A stretch of DNA of 64,000 bases from Dromiciops gliroides (taxonomy: Eukaryota; Chordata; Mammalia; Microbiotheria; Microbiotheriidae), in NCBI RefSeq assembly GCF_019393635.1, contig NC_057861.1, positions 656,545,724 to 656,609,723 on the forward strand. The letters run 5' to 3'. The notes below the pieces were generated by a model, which saw only the letters and a list, made by a program, of their open reading frames with translations, searched no databases and was not told the DNA's origin. The number at the start of each line of letters is the position of its first letter. The first letter of the stretch is position 1. A program made the translations under genes and the position numbers. This document shows positions 42,454 through 53,704 of the stretch, in pieces.

Positions 42454-42479
42454 GAACCATTCCTAGGCCACATCTAATT

Positions 42480-43085
42480 GGAATCCCTCTATGGACCCTG
42501 CTGATGGTAAGGTTGAGAGGACATGTGTATCATCACCCTATATTTGAATGTCAGAAGTTGATCCCTGTTTAGTCCTTTATCATTCTTCATGTGTATTTAC
42601 TTTTTTATGTTTCTCTTCATTCCTGTATTGGAACTTGAGAGTTTTTCTGCATCCCTGGTCTTTTCATTAGGAATGCTTGGAAGTCTTCTGTTTCTTTAAG
42701 GATCACACCCACCCCACCCCCCCAGAATTATATTATTTTGCTGGATAAGTTATTTTGGGCTGCAAGCCCTATCCCTTGCCTTCTGGAATATTGTATTTCA
42801 AGTTCTCTGCTCCTTTATAATCATGGCTACTAACTTAAATGGGATCCTGCCTGTGGCTCCTTGGTAATTTAATTCTTTTTGTCTGCTTGAAGTATTTTTT
42901 TTCTTTGACCTGGAAGCTCTAGATTTTGGCAATTCTGTTCTTGAGGGGATTTCATTTGGGGTTTTCTTTCAGAAGGTAACCAGAACATTCTTTCTATTTC
43001 CACTTTGTCCTCTGGTTCTAAGAGATCTGGGCAGTTTTCTTTTAAGATTTCTTTAAATAGGGCCAGGCTGGAACGCTAGGCTAGA
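42480..43085 (-). mobile_element. L1 internal fragment, antisense
   Basis: CTGCTCCTTTATAATCATGG, TTTGACCTGGAAGCTCTAGA and TTCTAAGAGATCTGGGCAGT are antisense L1 sequence with several frame breaks. Confidence 0.6.
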
Positions 43086-43689
43086 TAGGCCTTTTCTTAA
43101 CTTTCTGACATAGGTGTTCTCTTTTTACTAATACTTGATATGCTTTAATAAATGCTTAATGCCCAAAACTGGTGCTAAAGCTTCTCATTTATAAGTAACA
43201 AATATATTAAAAACCCTAGCTAATTTTCCCCAAACTTGGGACAGAAATAAGGATACCACACATTAAATTTTACACGTCACAATATCAAATTTGTTCTTCT
43301 GAATTTACCGTCTCATTACTCACCCTTTAACTTCCAAGATAACAGCTACTCAGTAGCATTTTTCATATTCGGTAAAAAAGAAGACTAATACAAAATAGCA
43401 ACACTCAACCTTTATTTCAATCATTTCAACAATGAAATTATCAAGCTAGATTAATAGCTTTCACAATCAGAATTTCTTACACATACTATAGGGGAAAAAA
43501 ATCAGGCTTCCAGTGATTTTTGAGAACAAATTAAACAATTCAATTCAGGGATGAGGAGCCAGCTGAGGAGACAGAGAAGGGGAATTTAAAGAGGTAGAAG
43601 GAACAAGACAGGGTCTCAGAAGCCAAAGGAAGAGAAAGGTAATCAGTAGTGGCAATTGCCCCATACAGAGACTCAAAAAAGAACCTTGA

Positions 43690-44100
43690 GACTTAAGAAC
43701 TCTGAACAACACAATGATCAGTCATGATTCCAAATGACTGACAGTAATAATGACAGAATGAGACACATTCTTCGACATGTCCAGTAGGAAAATTTGGTTT
43801 TGCTTGACTATGCTTATTTTTTACAAGGGTTTTGTTTTCTGGGGTTTTTCCCCGGTAGGGTTTAGGGTGACAAGAAAAAAATAAATGTTGGAAAACTGGA
43901 GGAAAAAAATATATATATATAAACTTTTGAAACAATAAAATAGACAATGGGATTAAGTAGGAATCCTTTCGAGTAGGGATTGTTTCTTTCATTGTATTTG
44001 TACCCACAGCACCTAGCAGTGCCTGGCCAATAGTAAGAGATTAATAGAGGCTTATTGGTTGACTGATTTTTATCTTTTGAGAGGAATTCCATTAGCCAAG
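43690..44100 (+). mobile_element. L1-like 3' fragment, diverged
   Basis: AACAACACAATGATCAGTCA TGATTCC; related to 48080-48290. Followed by a MIR-like TACCCACAGCACCTAGCAGT. Confidence 0.45.
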
Positions 44101-44407
44101 TTAAAAAGGGGTAATGAGGGAAGCGATGAGAAACCAGTTGTATCAGGTATAAGCCAACTTTTCAAGAAACCTAAGGGAGAAAAAAGCTGAACTGTAGCTA
44201 GGTAAGACAGGAGGATCAAGAAAGAATATTTTTAGGATGTGGGAAATTTGACCAATGTTTGTAAACAAATAGAAAGGAAATAGAGGGAAAGAAAGAGGGA
44301 TATGATATATTTAGAGAAACAATCATTCCTAGAACAAGATCTCAAAAGTGAGTGAGATTGGGAACAGAGAAGCATGTAGTTTGTTTTGTTTTGTTTTGTT
44401 TTGTTTT

Positions 44408-44543
44408 GGTGAATCTATTGGGGTTAAGTGACTTGCCCAGGGTCACACAGCTAGTAAGTGTTAAGTGTCTGAGGCCAAATTTGAACTCAGGTCCTCCTGA
44501 ATCCAGGGCCAGTGCTTTATCCACTGCGCCACCTAGCTGCCCC
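44408..44543 (-). mobile_element. CORE-SINE
   Basis: Target repeat GCATGTAGTTT; (TTTTG)n at the tail. Confidence 0.93.
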
Positions 44544-44812
44544 TGAGGCATGTAGTTTTGAAGAGTGGAGGGCTGGAGGAAAGCACCTCAGACTGTTTCC
44601 TCAGTGTATTATTTGCTATAAGCATGGAGGATAGTGCAGTGGGAGACTTGAATAAAGAAGAAAAAGTTTGAAATGGTTGCTCTGGGGAAGGAAATAAGGA
44701 ATCCATAAAATTAAAACAAAACGTACTACCACTCCCCAAACCATATGAATACTTGGAGATAACATGGACTTTAACAAGGTAAAATGTTATATTCAAGAAG
44801 ATCAGTTTGCTC

Positions 44813-44818
44813 TTTATT
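44813..44818 (-). promoter_or_regulatory. Poly(A) signal after unrecognised terminal exon
   Basis: AATAAA only 7 nt after the TAG at 44828-44826. Confidence 0.45.
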
Positions 44819-44825
44819 CATTATT

Positions 44826-44948
44826 CTAAAGTGGGTTTGCAAACCCGTTGAATTGTGAATAATCAGCTTCACCCTCCTCATCCAGACCTAAAATGTCTGG
44901 AATTTCATAAGTTTCAGAAGACAAGTCAGTGATGGTGAAATCTGGCAC
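44826..44948 (-). CDS. Terminal exon candidate of an unrecognised gene
   Basis: A strong acceptor (TTTCTTCTCTTTTAG) is followed by 40 codons in phase 0, VPDFTITDLSSETYEIPD, then an acidic ILGLDEEGEADYSQFNGF and ANPL, then TAG. An AATAAA follows 7 nt after the stop (44818-44813). The two other frames close after 7 and 19 codons. I do not recognise the protein. It is not part of HAUS6 or PLIN2. There is no A-tail or target duplication, so it does not look like a retrocopy. With the two exon candidates to the right it may form a gene or a unitary pseudogene. Confidence 0.5.
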   Translation of the reverse strand: MPDFTITDLSSETYEIPDILGLDEEGEADYSQFNGFANPL

Positions 44949-45194
44949 CTAAAAGAGAAGAAACTACAATATTAGAATATTAGAAATAATAGCTACTTAA
45001 GCAAAAAGATCTATGTAGAGAATGAAAACCTGGCTTATCAAAGAAAACCTGTGATACATACTTTCAAAATAGTAATATTTTCAAAATAAAAAAACTATCA
45101 TTTGTTTCACAAATATAGATTTTTATATACCAGATTTTCTTAAAATATAAAGCATTCCTGTTTATAAATGTAGAGTTGTAGGATAAAAGGGAGG

Positions 45195-45435
45195 GAAGCT
45201 AGGTGATTCAGTGGATAGAGTACCAGGTCTAAAGTCAGGAAGAACCATCTTACTGAGTTCAAATCTAGCCTCGGACATTTATCAGCTGTGTGACCCTGGG
45301 CAATTCACTTAACCTTGTTTGCCTTAGTTTCCTCATCTGTAAAATGAGCTGAAGAAGGAAATGACAAACAACCCCAGGATCTGTGTCGAGAAAATCCCAC
45401 AGGATCAGACATGACTGAAATGACTGAACCAGAAC
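45195..45435 (+). mobile_element. Long CORE-SINE
   Basis: Carries an extra insert CCATCTTACT before the B box and a long 3' part with CAGGATCAGACATGACTGAA. Confidence 0.75.
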
Positions 45436-45439
45436 AAGG

Positions 45440-45800
45440 ATAAAAACATCATAGATGTAGAGCTGAAAGAGATCTGAGAGGTCACCTTGTCCAATACCCT
45501 TATTCTACAAATGATGAAACTAAGGCCCAGTAAAGTTAACTGACTTGCCCAAAATCAAAGTAACAATAATGGTGAACATGGATATAGCACTTACTCTGTG
45601 GCAGCCACTGTGCTAAGAGCTTTATAATTATTATCTCATTTGATCTTCATGACAACCCTGGGAAGTAGGTGCAATTATCATCCCCATTTTACAGATGAAG
45701 AAACTGAGACAGAAAGGTTAAGTGACTTGCCCAAGGTTACACAGTTAGTAAAAGGCAGGTCCAGAACTTGCACTTAGGTCATGACTCTTTCCACTGAATA
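45440..45800 (+). mobile_element. MIR elements, two adjacent
   Basis: CAACCCTGGGAAGTAGGTGC and CAGATGAAGAAACTGAGACA. Confidence 0.65.
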
Positions 45801-46111
45801 TTCATTTGTTTACACCTTAAGTAAAGTAATAAAGCATTTGATAATCTACAATCAGACTTCCAACAATTTCAGTCCTCTGAAACATATCCACAGCAGAAAG
45901 ATTTAAAAAACAGCCTTTAATATTTTTTTTAAAACAATGTCTATTGTTCTATAGGAAGGGCCCTTGGGCAGTCAGAGCCTTACTTACCCTTATGACACAA
46001 TTCTAACAATCTTGGTGATTTTTCCCCATCCCCTAGCCAATTATGAGGAATAGAAATAATAGTAAGTATACCTACTAGCACACTAACAGCATCAAAAAGT
46101 AATGGGGGGGG

Positions 46112-46236
46112 GGTGTTCAGGTGTTCAAATCCAGCCTCAGACACTTGATACTTACTAGCTGTGTGACCCATGGCAAGTCACTTAATCCCCATTGCCCCAC
46201 AAAAAACAAAACAAAAAAACAAACAAACAAAAAAAG
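46112..46236 (+). mobile_element. CORE-SINE, 5' truncated
   Basis: Begins near the B box (GTGTTCAAATCCAGCCTC). Confidence 0.85.
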
Positions 46237-46619
46237 TAATAGGGACATTAAAGAAGGCAACAAGCCACACAGAGTATCTAGCGCAGTAGAAATATAATAA
46301 ATGGTTAGTGGTTTAATTAGTTGAAAGTAGTATGGAAGAAGCTTAAATTGTTGACTGGCAGCTCAATCTAGCTGTTTAATCCCACAACTCAGTTTTTCTC
46401 TTCTTGCCCAGGTACTTGAAGATGCCTGTTTGCGGGGAGGGCAAAAGTCTATAGGCCCTTTCCCTACACTTCTCAGGATGGGATGCTCTAAAAGGCTTAA
46501 AGCCCTTCGTGAAGGCCCACTTCTTGAAGAAGCTGACCCTCTATGACCTCCAAGAATACCTGGAATAGTTTCAAAAGTCACTACTTTTTGTACATAGGAA
46601 AACAGGTACAACATTAACG

Positions 46620-47110
46620 TACTGTATCAGTTGTGATTCAATCCAACTGTTTTGGAAAATAATTTGGAATTATGCAAGAAGAGCTTCAAAACTGTTCCGT
46701 ACCTCAGACCCATAAACCCCCAGTGGGGTTTATGTACTGAAGAGGCTACTGACAACAAGACCCATCTTCCAAAAAATATCAAACTTTGTTATATGGATGT
46801 AATGGAATATTATTAGGGCACAAAAATAAACACGTGGAAATATAGGAAGAATTCATGAAGTGATACAGAGTGAACAAAGGCCAGCTAAAAGTACAATGTG
46901 AATACTATAACCCTAAAAATAAGACAACTTTCAACAGTAACAAATCTCACATCAAAAACAATGGAAAACATTGTTACTAGCTTTTCTTTTAACAAATGGA
47001 AAACCGTTGAAGGTAAATGTTGCATGTACTCATCAAAATCCCTCATGTGCTGTTTAATTTAACTATTTTCAAGGATTTTACATTGTGGAGGATTCAACTA
47101 GGAGCAAGAT
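46620..47110 (+). mobile_element. L1 3' fragment, diverged
   Basis: AACTGTTTTGGAAAATAATT TGGAATTATG and ATGTAATGGAATATTATTAG. Confidence 0.55.
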
Positions 47111-47414
47111 GGGGATTATCACGTGTTGAAACACAATTTACCATCAAATTTTCAAAAAACAAATGGAGATCCCTCAGAACTGCTGAAACAGCTCAGCTTC
47201 CTGATATCTAGGACAATTATGACCAAACTATGGCTTCTAATTTACAGCTAGAGAACCCTAAGGACTCCAACAAAGCTTATCTGAGTGTGGAGAAAAAAGT
47301 GGATGGGAAAGGATAGCCTGGAAGGAATCCACAGTACAATCCCTTGGCTACTCTAACTACCTTTAAAGTAATCTTCCCTCCTTTATTTTCCTTTTTTTTT
47401 CTTTTTTCTTTTTT

Positions 47415-47551
47415 GCGGGGGCAATGAGGGTTAAGTGATTTGCCCAGGGTCATACAGCTAGTTAAGTGTCAAGTGTCTGAGGCTAGATTTGAACTCAGGT
47501 CCTCCTGAATCCAGGGCTGGTGCTTTATCCACTGCGTCATCTAGCTGCCCC
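47415..47551 (-). mobile_element. CORE-SINE
   Basis: Target repeat CCTCCTTTATTTTC. Confidence 0.93.
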
Positions 47552-48079
47552 CCTCCTTTATTTTCAGAGGCTTGGGACTCATATGTATTGGACTTTGAAT
47601 ATATTGTCAGACTTAGTTGAAGTGTTGGTTAGTTTTGCTCACCTGCCCCCCCACCCCCTTATTCTGGCTCAATGGGTAGGGAAGGAAGGAAGGGAAAGAG
47701 ATTTAAAACTGACACCAGAACAAAAGATTTAAATGAAAATTAGGTTTTAAGAAATTAAAATTAAGATTAAGGGATCCTCAATCTCTAGGTAAGACTCCTA
47801 AGGAGAAAATGCAATAAGTATTATTATTTAAATGATTAGAATTGTTCAGTATAAAGACTTGGATTGAAGATAAACCAGGGTTCAACCCCTACCTTTAATG
47901 TGGCCAAGAGCAAGTCAACAACCCTTTATGAACCCACATTGGCCATTTATAAAATGAGAATAGTAACAGCCATAGAGCTTAGCTCATAGCTATCAAATGA
48001 TGTGTTCACAAAGTGCTTTATAAACCTTAAAGCACTCTGAAAATTTCAGCTATTGATATTACTTTCACTTAATAACTCA

Positions 48080-48300
48080 TCAATGGAATAACCAATCATG
48101 ATTCCAGAGGAGTAATGATTCATGCTACCTACATCTAACAGAGAGGACATGCAGAATAAAAGATATATTTTTGGACATGGCCAGTGTGGCAATTTGTTTT
48201 GCTCGACTATGTGTACTTGTCACAAGGGTTTCATTTTTCTTTCTTTTTTTTAATGGGGGGAGGGGTAGGAGGGTGAGAAAATCAATTTTTGTTCGTACAT
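48080..48300 (+). mobile_element. L1-like 3' fragment, diverged
   Basis: ACCAATCATGATTCCAGAGG and CAATTTGTTTTGCTCGACTA, related to 43700-43830. Confidence 0.45.
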
Positions 48301-48357
48301 AATAATTAATTTACTATCCAGCCTTAGAAGACTTTTACAGATTGACTCATCCTCTAC

Positions 48358-48425
48358 CTAGAAGAGCTCACACACTGAATCCACAAGAGGATTCTGTTTA
48401 ACATACCCAAATTTCCTCTCAAATT
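48358..48425 (-). pseudogene. Internal exon candidate ending in an in-frame TAG
   Basis: Acceptor GTCACTTCTTTCAG, donor TAG|GTAGAG. With the A carried over from 53304 it reads (K)FERKFGYVKQ then NPLVDSVCELF and TAG as the last codon before the donor. The phase then joins exactly to the phase-0 exon at 44948. CAG to TAG would be a single change, so this may be a recently broken exon. The family is unknown. Confidence 0.38.
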
Positions 48426-48507
48426 CTGAAAGAAGTGACACTAACTTTGGGTAGGGGGTTTTCCCAAGTGGATCTTTTGTTTTGTGTTTTTTGGCATATT
48501 TTTTTTT

Positions 48508-48597
48508 TGAGGCAATTGGGGTTAAGTGACTTGCCCAGGGTCACACAGCTAGTGTCAAGTGTCTGAAGCCACTGAGGGCCGGTGCTTTATCCACACA
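48508..48597 (-). mobile_element. CORE-SINE with internal deletion
   Basis: Target repeat CAAGTGGATCTTT on both sides; the middle of the SINE is lost. Confidence 0.85.
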
Positions 48598-48949
48598 AGT
48601 GGATCTTTATGGAGGAGACTGCTATTCTCCTGTGGAGTTATCCCCCACTGAATTGGAAGAGTCAAAACTTTGCTATGATAGCCCTACTAGAATATGAAAC
48701 TTGCTCCATGTCCCAAAAGAACAAATGACTCTGCTAGGTTTCAGCCCTCAAATGCTCAAGTTCCTGGAGTTTCAGGAGTCCGGTGAAGAGAATTTCTGGA
48801 AACTCTTTAGTAATACAGGACCTCTTAAGGAACAAAAAGGAAGCTGTCTTGAATAGGCTTTTTTTTTAAGAGTCTAAGAATTACCACCCATCCTCCTTTC
48901 CTGGAGCAGTAATAGCATTAACAAACTGCTTAAGACCCCCACATCAGTG

Positions 48950-49095
48950 GCATCAAATTCAAATCGAAAAGGGGCCACTAAACCCTACAGGTCACATATG
49001 TACTTAGAAAGCTACATGTTAACATTATCTATGTTCTACTGTATTTTTATTTATTTTGTTAAATATTTCCCAATTACATTTTAATTTATCTCATT
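48950..49095 (+). repeat. Marsupial interspersed repeat, copy 2
   Basis: GGGGCCACTAAACCCTACAG, TTGTTAAATATTTCCCAATT. No SINE inside. Confidence 0.6.
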
Positions 49096-49099
49096 TTCT

Positions 49100-50030
49100 C
49101 CATTTTATGGATGGGGCAATTATATTCAGAAAGGTTAAGTAACTACTTCAAGGATAAATAGGTGGAAAAACCAGGACTTGATTCTAATCCAACTAGTTCA
49201 GTGCTCCACATTTATCAGGCTCTATAAAAGCCAGTGGGGGATTGTGGAGCCCAATTCCTGGCTGGTTATCTTTGCAGAACCATTTGCCCAGTTTGCTGAG
49301 TTCTTTAAACAGCTGAACACAGAACCCAGGCTGCTTTTGAAGAAGTAAGTGTTCTAATAATGCTGAAGTCGACTTCCATCTTCTGACAACTGGTCCTTCA
49401 TCTTTCCCTCCTATAAGCCCCACCTTTGTCCAGTCCCTAACCCATATCAAAGTTATCTTAACAGTATGTCCTAGAGGAAGGAGGGTTCCATTTTGGAACC
49501 CAGGGGACAATGGGGAACTGACAACATTCCAAAACTTTGTTTCTAGGATGGAAAGTTACCTTTGGAAAGGATAAGCAGTTCAAATGAAGGAGGAGGGTAA
49601 TCATAGCTAGCTGCACTGTAGGGTATTAAAAAAAAGGAACCCATTGGGGTGAAATGGGGGTCCTCAAAGCTAAGATTATTTTATCCAGTTACTAGCTGAT
49701 TTTTTAAAAAATTATTTTGTAAATCTTTATCCACATCCTTCCCAGTAATGGAATAATATTGAAATGACCTAAGATAACTAAAAGGAAATTTACCCCTATT
49801 TTGTTGCTTCTGTCTTAGAATCCACTGAACTGCCTTTAAAACAATCTCATTCTGGGGGCACTCCTTCCCCTCCCAGCTTTTTAAGGTGTTATCTTGGACC
49901 TCAGAAAGTTATTGCTAAGAGTATCTTTTACAGATGCCTGTTCCCAGAAACAGAATTATACATGCATTAATCAAGGGGCCTAATGGGGTTGGGGTTATCT
50001 ATGTGTATAAACAAAGCAGAGATGCCTATC
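49100..50030. other. Intergenic, no firm feature
   Basis: A MIR trace at 49100-49200, otherwise unrecognised. Confidence 0.3.
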
Positions 50031-50032
50031 AT

Positions 50033-50255
50033 CAGAAGCAGCTAGGTAGTGAAATAGATAGAGCCTGGAATCAGGAAGACCAGAATTCAAATCCAGCTTC
50101 AGACACTTTCTAGCTTTGTGACTCTAGTCAAGTCACTTAATCTCTGTCTGCTTCAGTTTCCTCAACTGTAAAATGGGATAATATCATCATCTGTGGATCA
50201 GATGAGATGTTCGTAAAGTGCTAAGCACATAGTAGTGCTTAATAAATGCTTGTTT
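50033..50255 (+). mobile_element. Long CORE-SINE, old
   Basis: AGCAGCTAGGTAGTGAAATA head and ATAGTAGTGCTTAATAAATG 3' end. Confidence 0.7.
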
Positions 50256-51039
50256 TCTTCCCTTTCCCCTTTATAGTTCAGACCCCACCCACCCAAAACA
50301 AAACCCACCAAAACAAAGTGTTCTTCCCTGGAATCTCGAGAATAGGAAAAAGGAAGTATCTACTTGGTTTGAATAGCTGTCCTCCCTAAACTCATCAATT
50401 TAACAAGAGACATCTCCCCTCAATAAAAAGGTATATAATCCACTACTCAACAGTTTGCAGTCAAACTAGAGCAAGTTTGCTCAAGTTCCAGCCTCTTCCT
50501 ATAGGAAAGACTTCCCTGGCGCCTCTGGGTGAAGTATTCTCCATCCTTACTCAAGTTATATGTGCTTAACTCTGCAAGCTGTGTCCTGAATAGAAAGGAT
50601 TCTCTTTGAAGACCAAGGCAGTTTTTATTGCCTTTCCATCCTCTAGTGCTTAGCACAATGCTTTGTACATATCAGGTGCTAAATGCTTATAGAAGCCTTG
50701 TTGGTAGGTGTGATGTAAAGCGTGGGTGGCTACATGTAAACAAGTGGTTTTAGGCTTTGAACCAGTGAGCATCAGTGTGAGGAAGAACTAGCTCCTGGAC
50801 TGGTATCTGAGTCAAAGCAAATTTAAAAGCTCACATCACCCCTTCACAATAAGATAGCACGCACAAGTTAATACAGTAAATGTTTGGCTCTCCAGGCCTC
50901 CTCCTTCTTCACAGTCCTGGGATTGGAGTCAGGTAGACCTGACTTTGAATCCCACTTCTGACCCTCACTAGCTGTGTTGCCACAGGCAAATTGCTCATCT
51001 TCTCTGGGGACAATATATAAAAGTACCTCCATCTTGAGC

Positions 51040-51240
51040 AGCGTCATGAAAGGATATTTATATAGTGCTTTAAGGTTTGCAAAATGCTTTACAATTGTTA
51101 TCCCACTTCATCCTCACAAGGACTCTGGGGGATAAGTGCTATTATCCCCATTTTATAGATGAGGAAATGGAGGCAGGGAGGTTGTTAGTTGCCTAGTGTC
51201 ACATAGATAGTGCCTGAGGCTTGATTTGGACTCTGGTCTT
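51040..51240 (+). mobile_element. MIR fragment
   Basis: CTTTAAGGTTTGCAAAATGC and TTTTATAGATGAGGAAATGG. Confidence 0.65.
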
Positions 51241-51248
51241 CTTAAACG

Positions 51249-51548
51249 GCTTCTTAATTTGGGATACTGGAGGTGTGAGAACCAGGGTGCCACCCCTTGC
51301 TGAGAAAGATTGTAAGAACCAGGGTGACGCCCCCTGCACAGGAAGCTTCAAGCTAATTGGCAGGTAGCATTGATTGACATGACTTATAGGCGGTTCTAGG
51401 AATAGAGGCAACTTCCAGATGCCAGGCAATTTCCGGGATGCTAGTCACATGCTTCTTGTCAGGGGGCAGCACCCTGGTTCTCACAAGGTCTTTCTCAGCA
51501 GGGGTGGCACTCTGGTTCTCACACCTCTATTATCCCAAATTAATGAAG
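51249..51548. mobile_element. Foldback element with about 95-bp inverted arms
   Basis: The left arm (51249-51345) and the complement of the right arm (51455-51548) share GGCTTC-TTAATTTGGGATA and GGTGTGAGAACCAG-GTGCCACCCC-TGCTGAGAAAGA with few changes. Each arm has an internal partial repeat of AAGAACCAGGGTG. The loop contains AAGCTAATTGGCAGGTAGC. A diverged relative of loop and right arm lies at 13270-13445. Non-autonomous transposon or LTR fragment; class unknown. Confidence 0.7.
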
Positions 51549-51549
51549 C

Positions 51550-52690
51550 CCTGTTTAAGAAGCAGGCTTGGTATTTGCTACAAACCAGGATCATTTAGTG
51601 TAGAAGTAAACAGGCCCCATAAGCTTCACTAACCTGTACCTAAGGCTGACTCTGAAGGAAAAATTTGATTTTAGGGTGCACAGTAGACTAAGCCACAAAG
51701 TAGCTAGTTTATTGTAATGCCTCCCTGTTTTGTTGTTGTTGTTTTCCTGTCATACACACTTTAACCCATCCCTTTAGCTAAGACTTTTGATGGCAGGAAT
51801 TCACAGCCCTTTCTCACTTTATTTTCTTCTCTTTCCTATGCCCCTACCTTGAACTCGGGTCTCAGGCAGCATACTCATTGAACCTTCTTGTACTAGAGAG
51901 CTACCTAATAAGAATTGGGTGAGGCCTAGGAGATCAGTGAGGGAGGTTTTCCAAGTGGAGGAAAAAGGGGAGTACAATATAAAAGGAAATTTCACTCCTG
52001 GGGAAATAAATTGGGGGCCAGGCAACCATGTGAGAGTGTTAAGAAAGTGCTTCCTTTGACCTTAATCATTGTAGGAAAAGTGAAAAACTAAGAACTATAA
52101 TTAATATTATTCATTTATGTGAACCACTATCATTGATGCCTCATTACCTTATAGCAGCATGCTGATGTACACATATACCATTAAGTAACCATAATTTTGT
52201 GAGTTTTGTGAAAGCCATCAGGATTTTCTACACCTGTATGTTTAGTCTTTTGCTCAAAAGTTAAAGATGAAAACACCAGTTACCAATCTCAGACCCTCAT
52301 CTTTTTAATCTTTATTCAGATAATTTGGCACAATTATTGAGTATGTAATTCTGTGATAGGGAAAATATAGGCTTCTTCCTTTATGCTGTGACTTAGACTT
52401 ATTATCAGACTAGGAAAAGGTGAGAGTAGTAGCTTCCATGAATTATAGTGCAATTAAAATCACTCTAATTGTTAGACACTCACCAAACTTCTTTCAAAAG
52501 GTTAACTTTAATGATATCCAAAAGTTGCACTCAGTGACTCAGAGGTACATTAAGTTAACATTCTGGCAGGCCATAAGGATGCATTTTTTAGGATAAGGAA
52601 ATCCACAGCTACCATATTGAATTTCCCTTGCAGATAAAATATTCAGCTACTAACGTGCACCCTAAATACAGGATATCTGAAAGCACTGAG
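51550..52690. other. Intergenic, no firm feature
   Basis: Unique AT-rich sequence without convincing exon or repeat. Confidence 0.35.
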
Positions 52691-52789
52691 ACTTTTGGGA
52701 CACACTGTGCTGTTTTGGTTTGTTTGGGTTTTTTTTTTTGGCAGAAGTCCTAGGGAACAGAATTTTGGGATCTCCATTCAACTTCCAAA

Positions 52790-53048
52790 TGGGCAGCTAA
52801 GTAGCAGAGCATCAGGTCTAAAGTCAGGAAGACTGCTTTCATTAGCCATACTTCCTGAATTCAAATCTGACCTCAGACACTGACTTAGCTGTATGACTCT
52901 GGGCAAGTCACTTAACCCTGTTTGCCTCAGTTCATCTGTAAAAATTAGCTGGAGAAAGAAATGGCAAATGACTCCAATTTCTTTGCCAAGAAAATACCAA
53001 ATAGGGTCATGAAAAGTAGAACACAACTGAAATGATTAATCATTTGAA
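52790..53048 (+). mobile_element. Long CORE-SINE
   Basis: Same long form as at 45195, with CAAATAGGGTCATGAAAAGT AGAACACAACTGAA at the 3' end. Confidence 0.7.
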
Positions 53049-53283
53049 ATATGATTTTTTTGTTTACATTTTTTTGTCATTTAAAAAGAAGTACTAGTTC
53101 GATCTTTTAAGCTCTCCTGGCTCACCAAATGCACGAAAAAAAAAGTTGCCTTTCAGAACATGTGAAATAAAACCCAGCTTTGTCAACTTTTATTTAAAAA
53201 TGATGATGCTGATTCCCTGGTGGCTAAAGCATTTATAACCAATATGAAGTACTTAACTTGCACCACAGGTACTCATCTTTACT

Positions 53284-53330
53284 GGGGGATTTGATCAACT
53301 TACTGTCATATTTGATCAACATACTGTCAT
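53284..53330. repeat. 21-bp tandem duplication
   Basis: TTTGATCAACTTACTGTCATA is followed at once by TTTGATCAACATACTGTCAT. Confidence 0.85.
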
Positions 53331-53350
53331 TGACCTTGGTAAATGTTCTC
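53304..53350 (-). pseudogene. Internal exon candidate, same unrecognised gene
   Basis: A 47-nt segment between a good acceptor (CCACTTTCTTAG) and a consensus donor (ACA|GTAAGT). The only open frame is (R)RTFTKVNDSMLIKYD, entering in phase 2 and leaving in phase 1, which fits the exon at 48425. Its donor lies in a 21-bp tandem duplication. A further upstream piece with donor CAAG|GTAAAA at 54864 has the right phase but no clear acceptor. Confidence 0.35.
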
Positions 53351-53489
53351 CTAAGAAAGTGGATATTGGAATCTGTACATTAACCTAAATTTTCCAGGTT
53401 CTTCGAGAACATTAGAAAGTACATTACTTTAGAGAATTAGAAAGTACCCAAACTATATTATCTCTTGACCCAGACAGATAGAAAGATTG

Positions 53490-53530
53490 GATGATAGATA
53501 GATAGATATAGATAGATAGATAGACAGACA
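53490..53530 (+). repeat. (GATA)n/(GACA)n microsatellite
   Basis: Short imperfect GATA/GACA tract beside a SINE. Confidence 0.8.
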
Positions 53531-53555
53531 GAGACAAAGACAAACAGATCTTTCT

Positions 53556-53704
53556 TTTTTTTTTTTTTTGTGAGGCAACTGGGGTTAAGTGACTTGCCCA
53601 GGGTCACACAGTTAGTAAGTGTCAAGTGTCTGAGGCCAGATTTGAACTCAGGTACTCCTGAATCCAGGGCCAGTGCTTTATCCACTGCACCATCTAGCTG
53701 CCCC
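53556..53704 (-). mobile_element. CORE-SINE
   Basis: Target repeat ACAGATCTTTCTT. Confidence 0.93.

Noticed and set aside
46380..46575. Plus-strand stretch YLKMPVCGEGK...HFLKKLTLYDLQEYLE, like a pseudogene
   Set aside because: Interrupted by a stop, no family recognised, no A tail; too weak to call.
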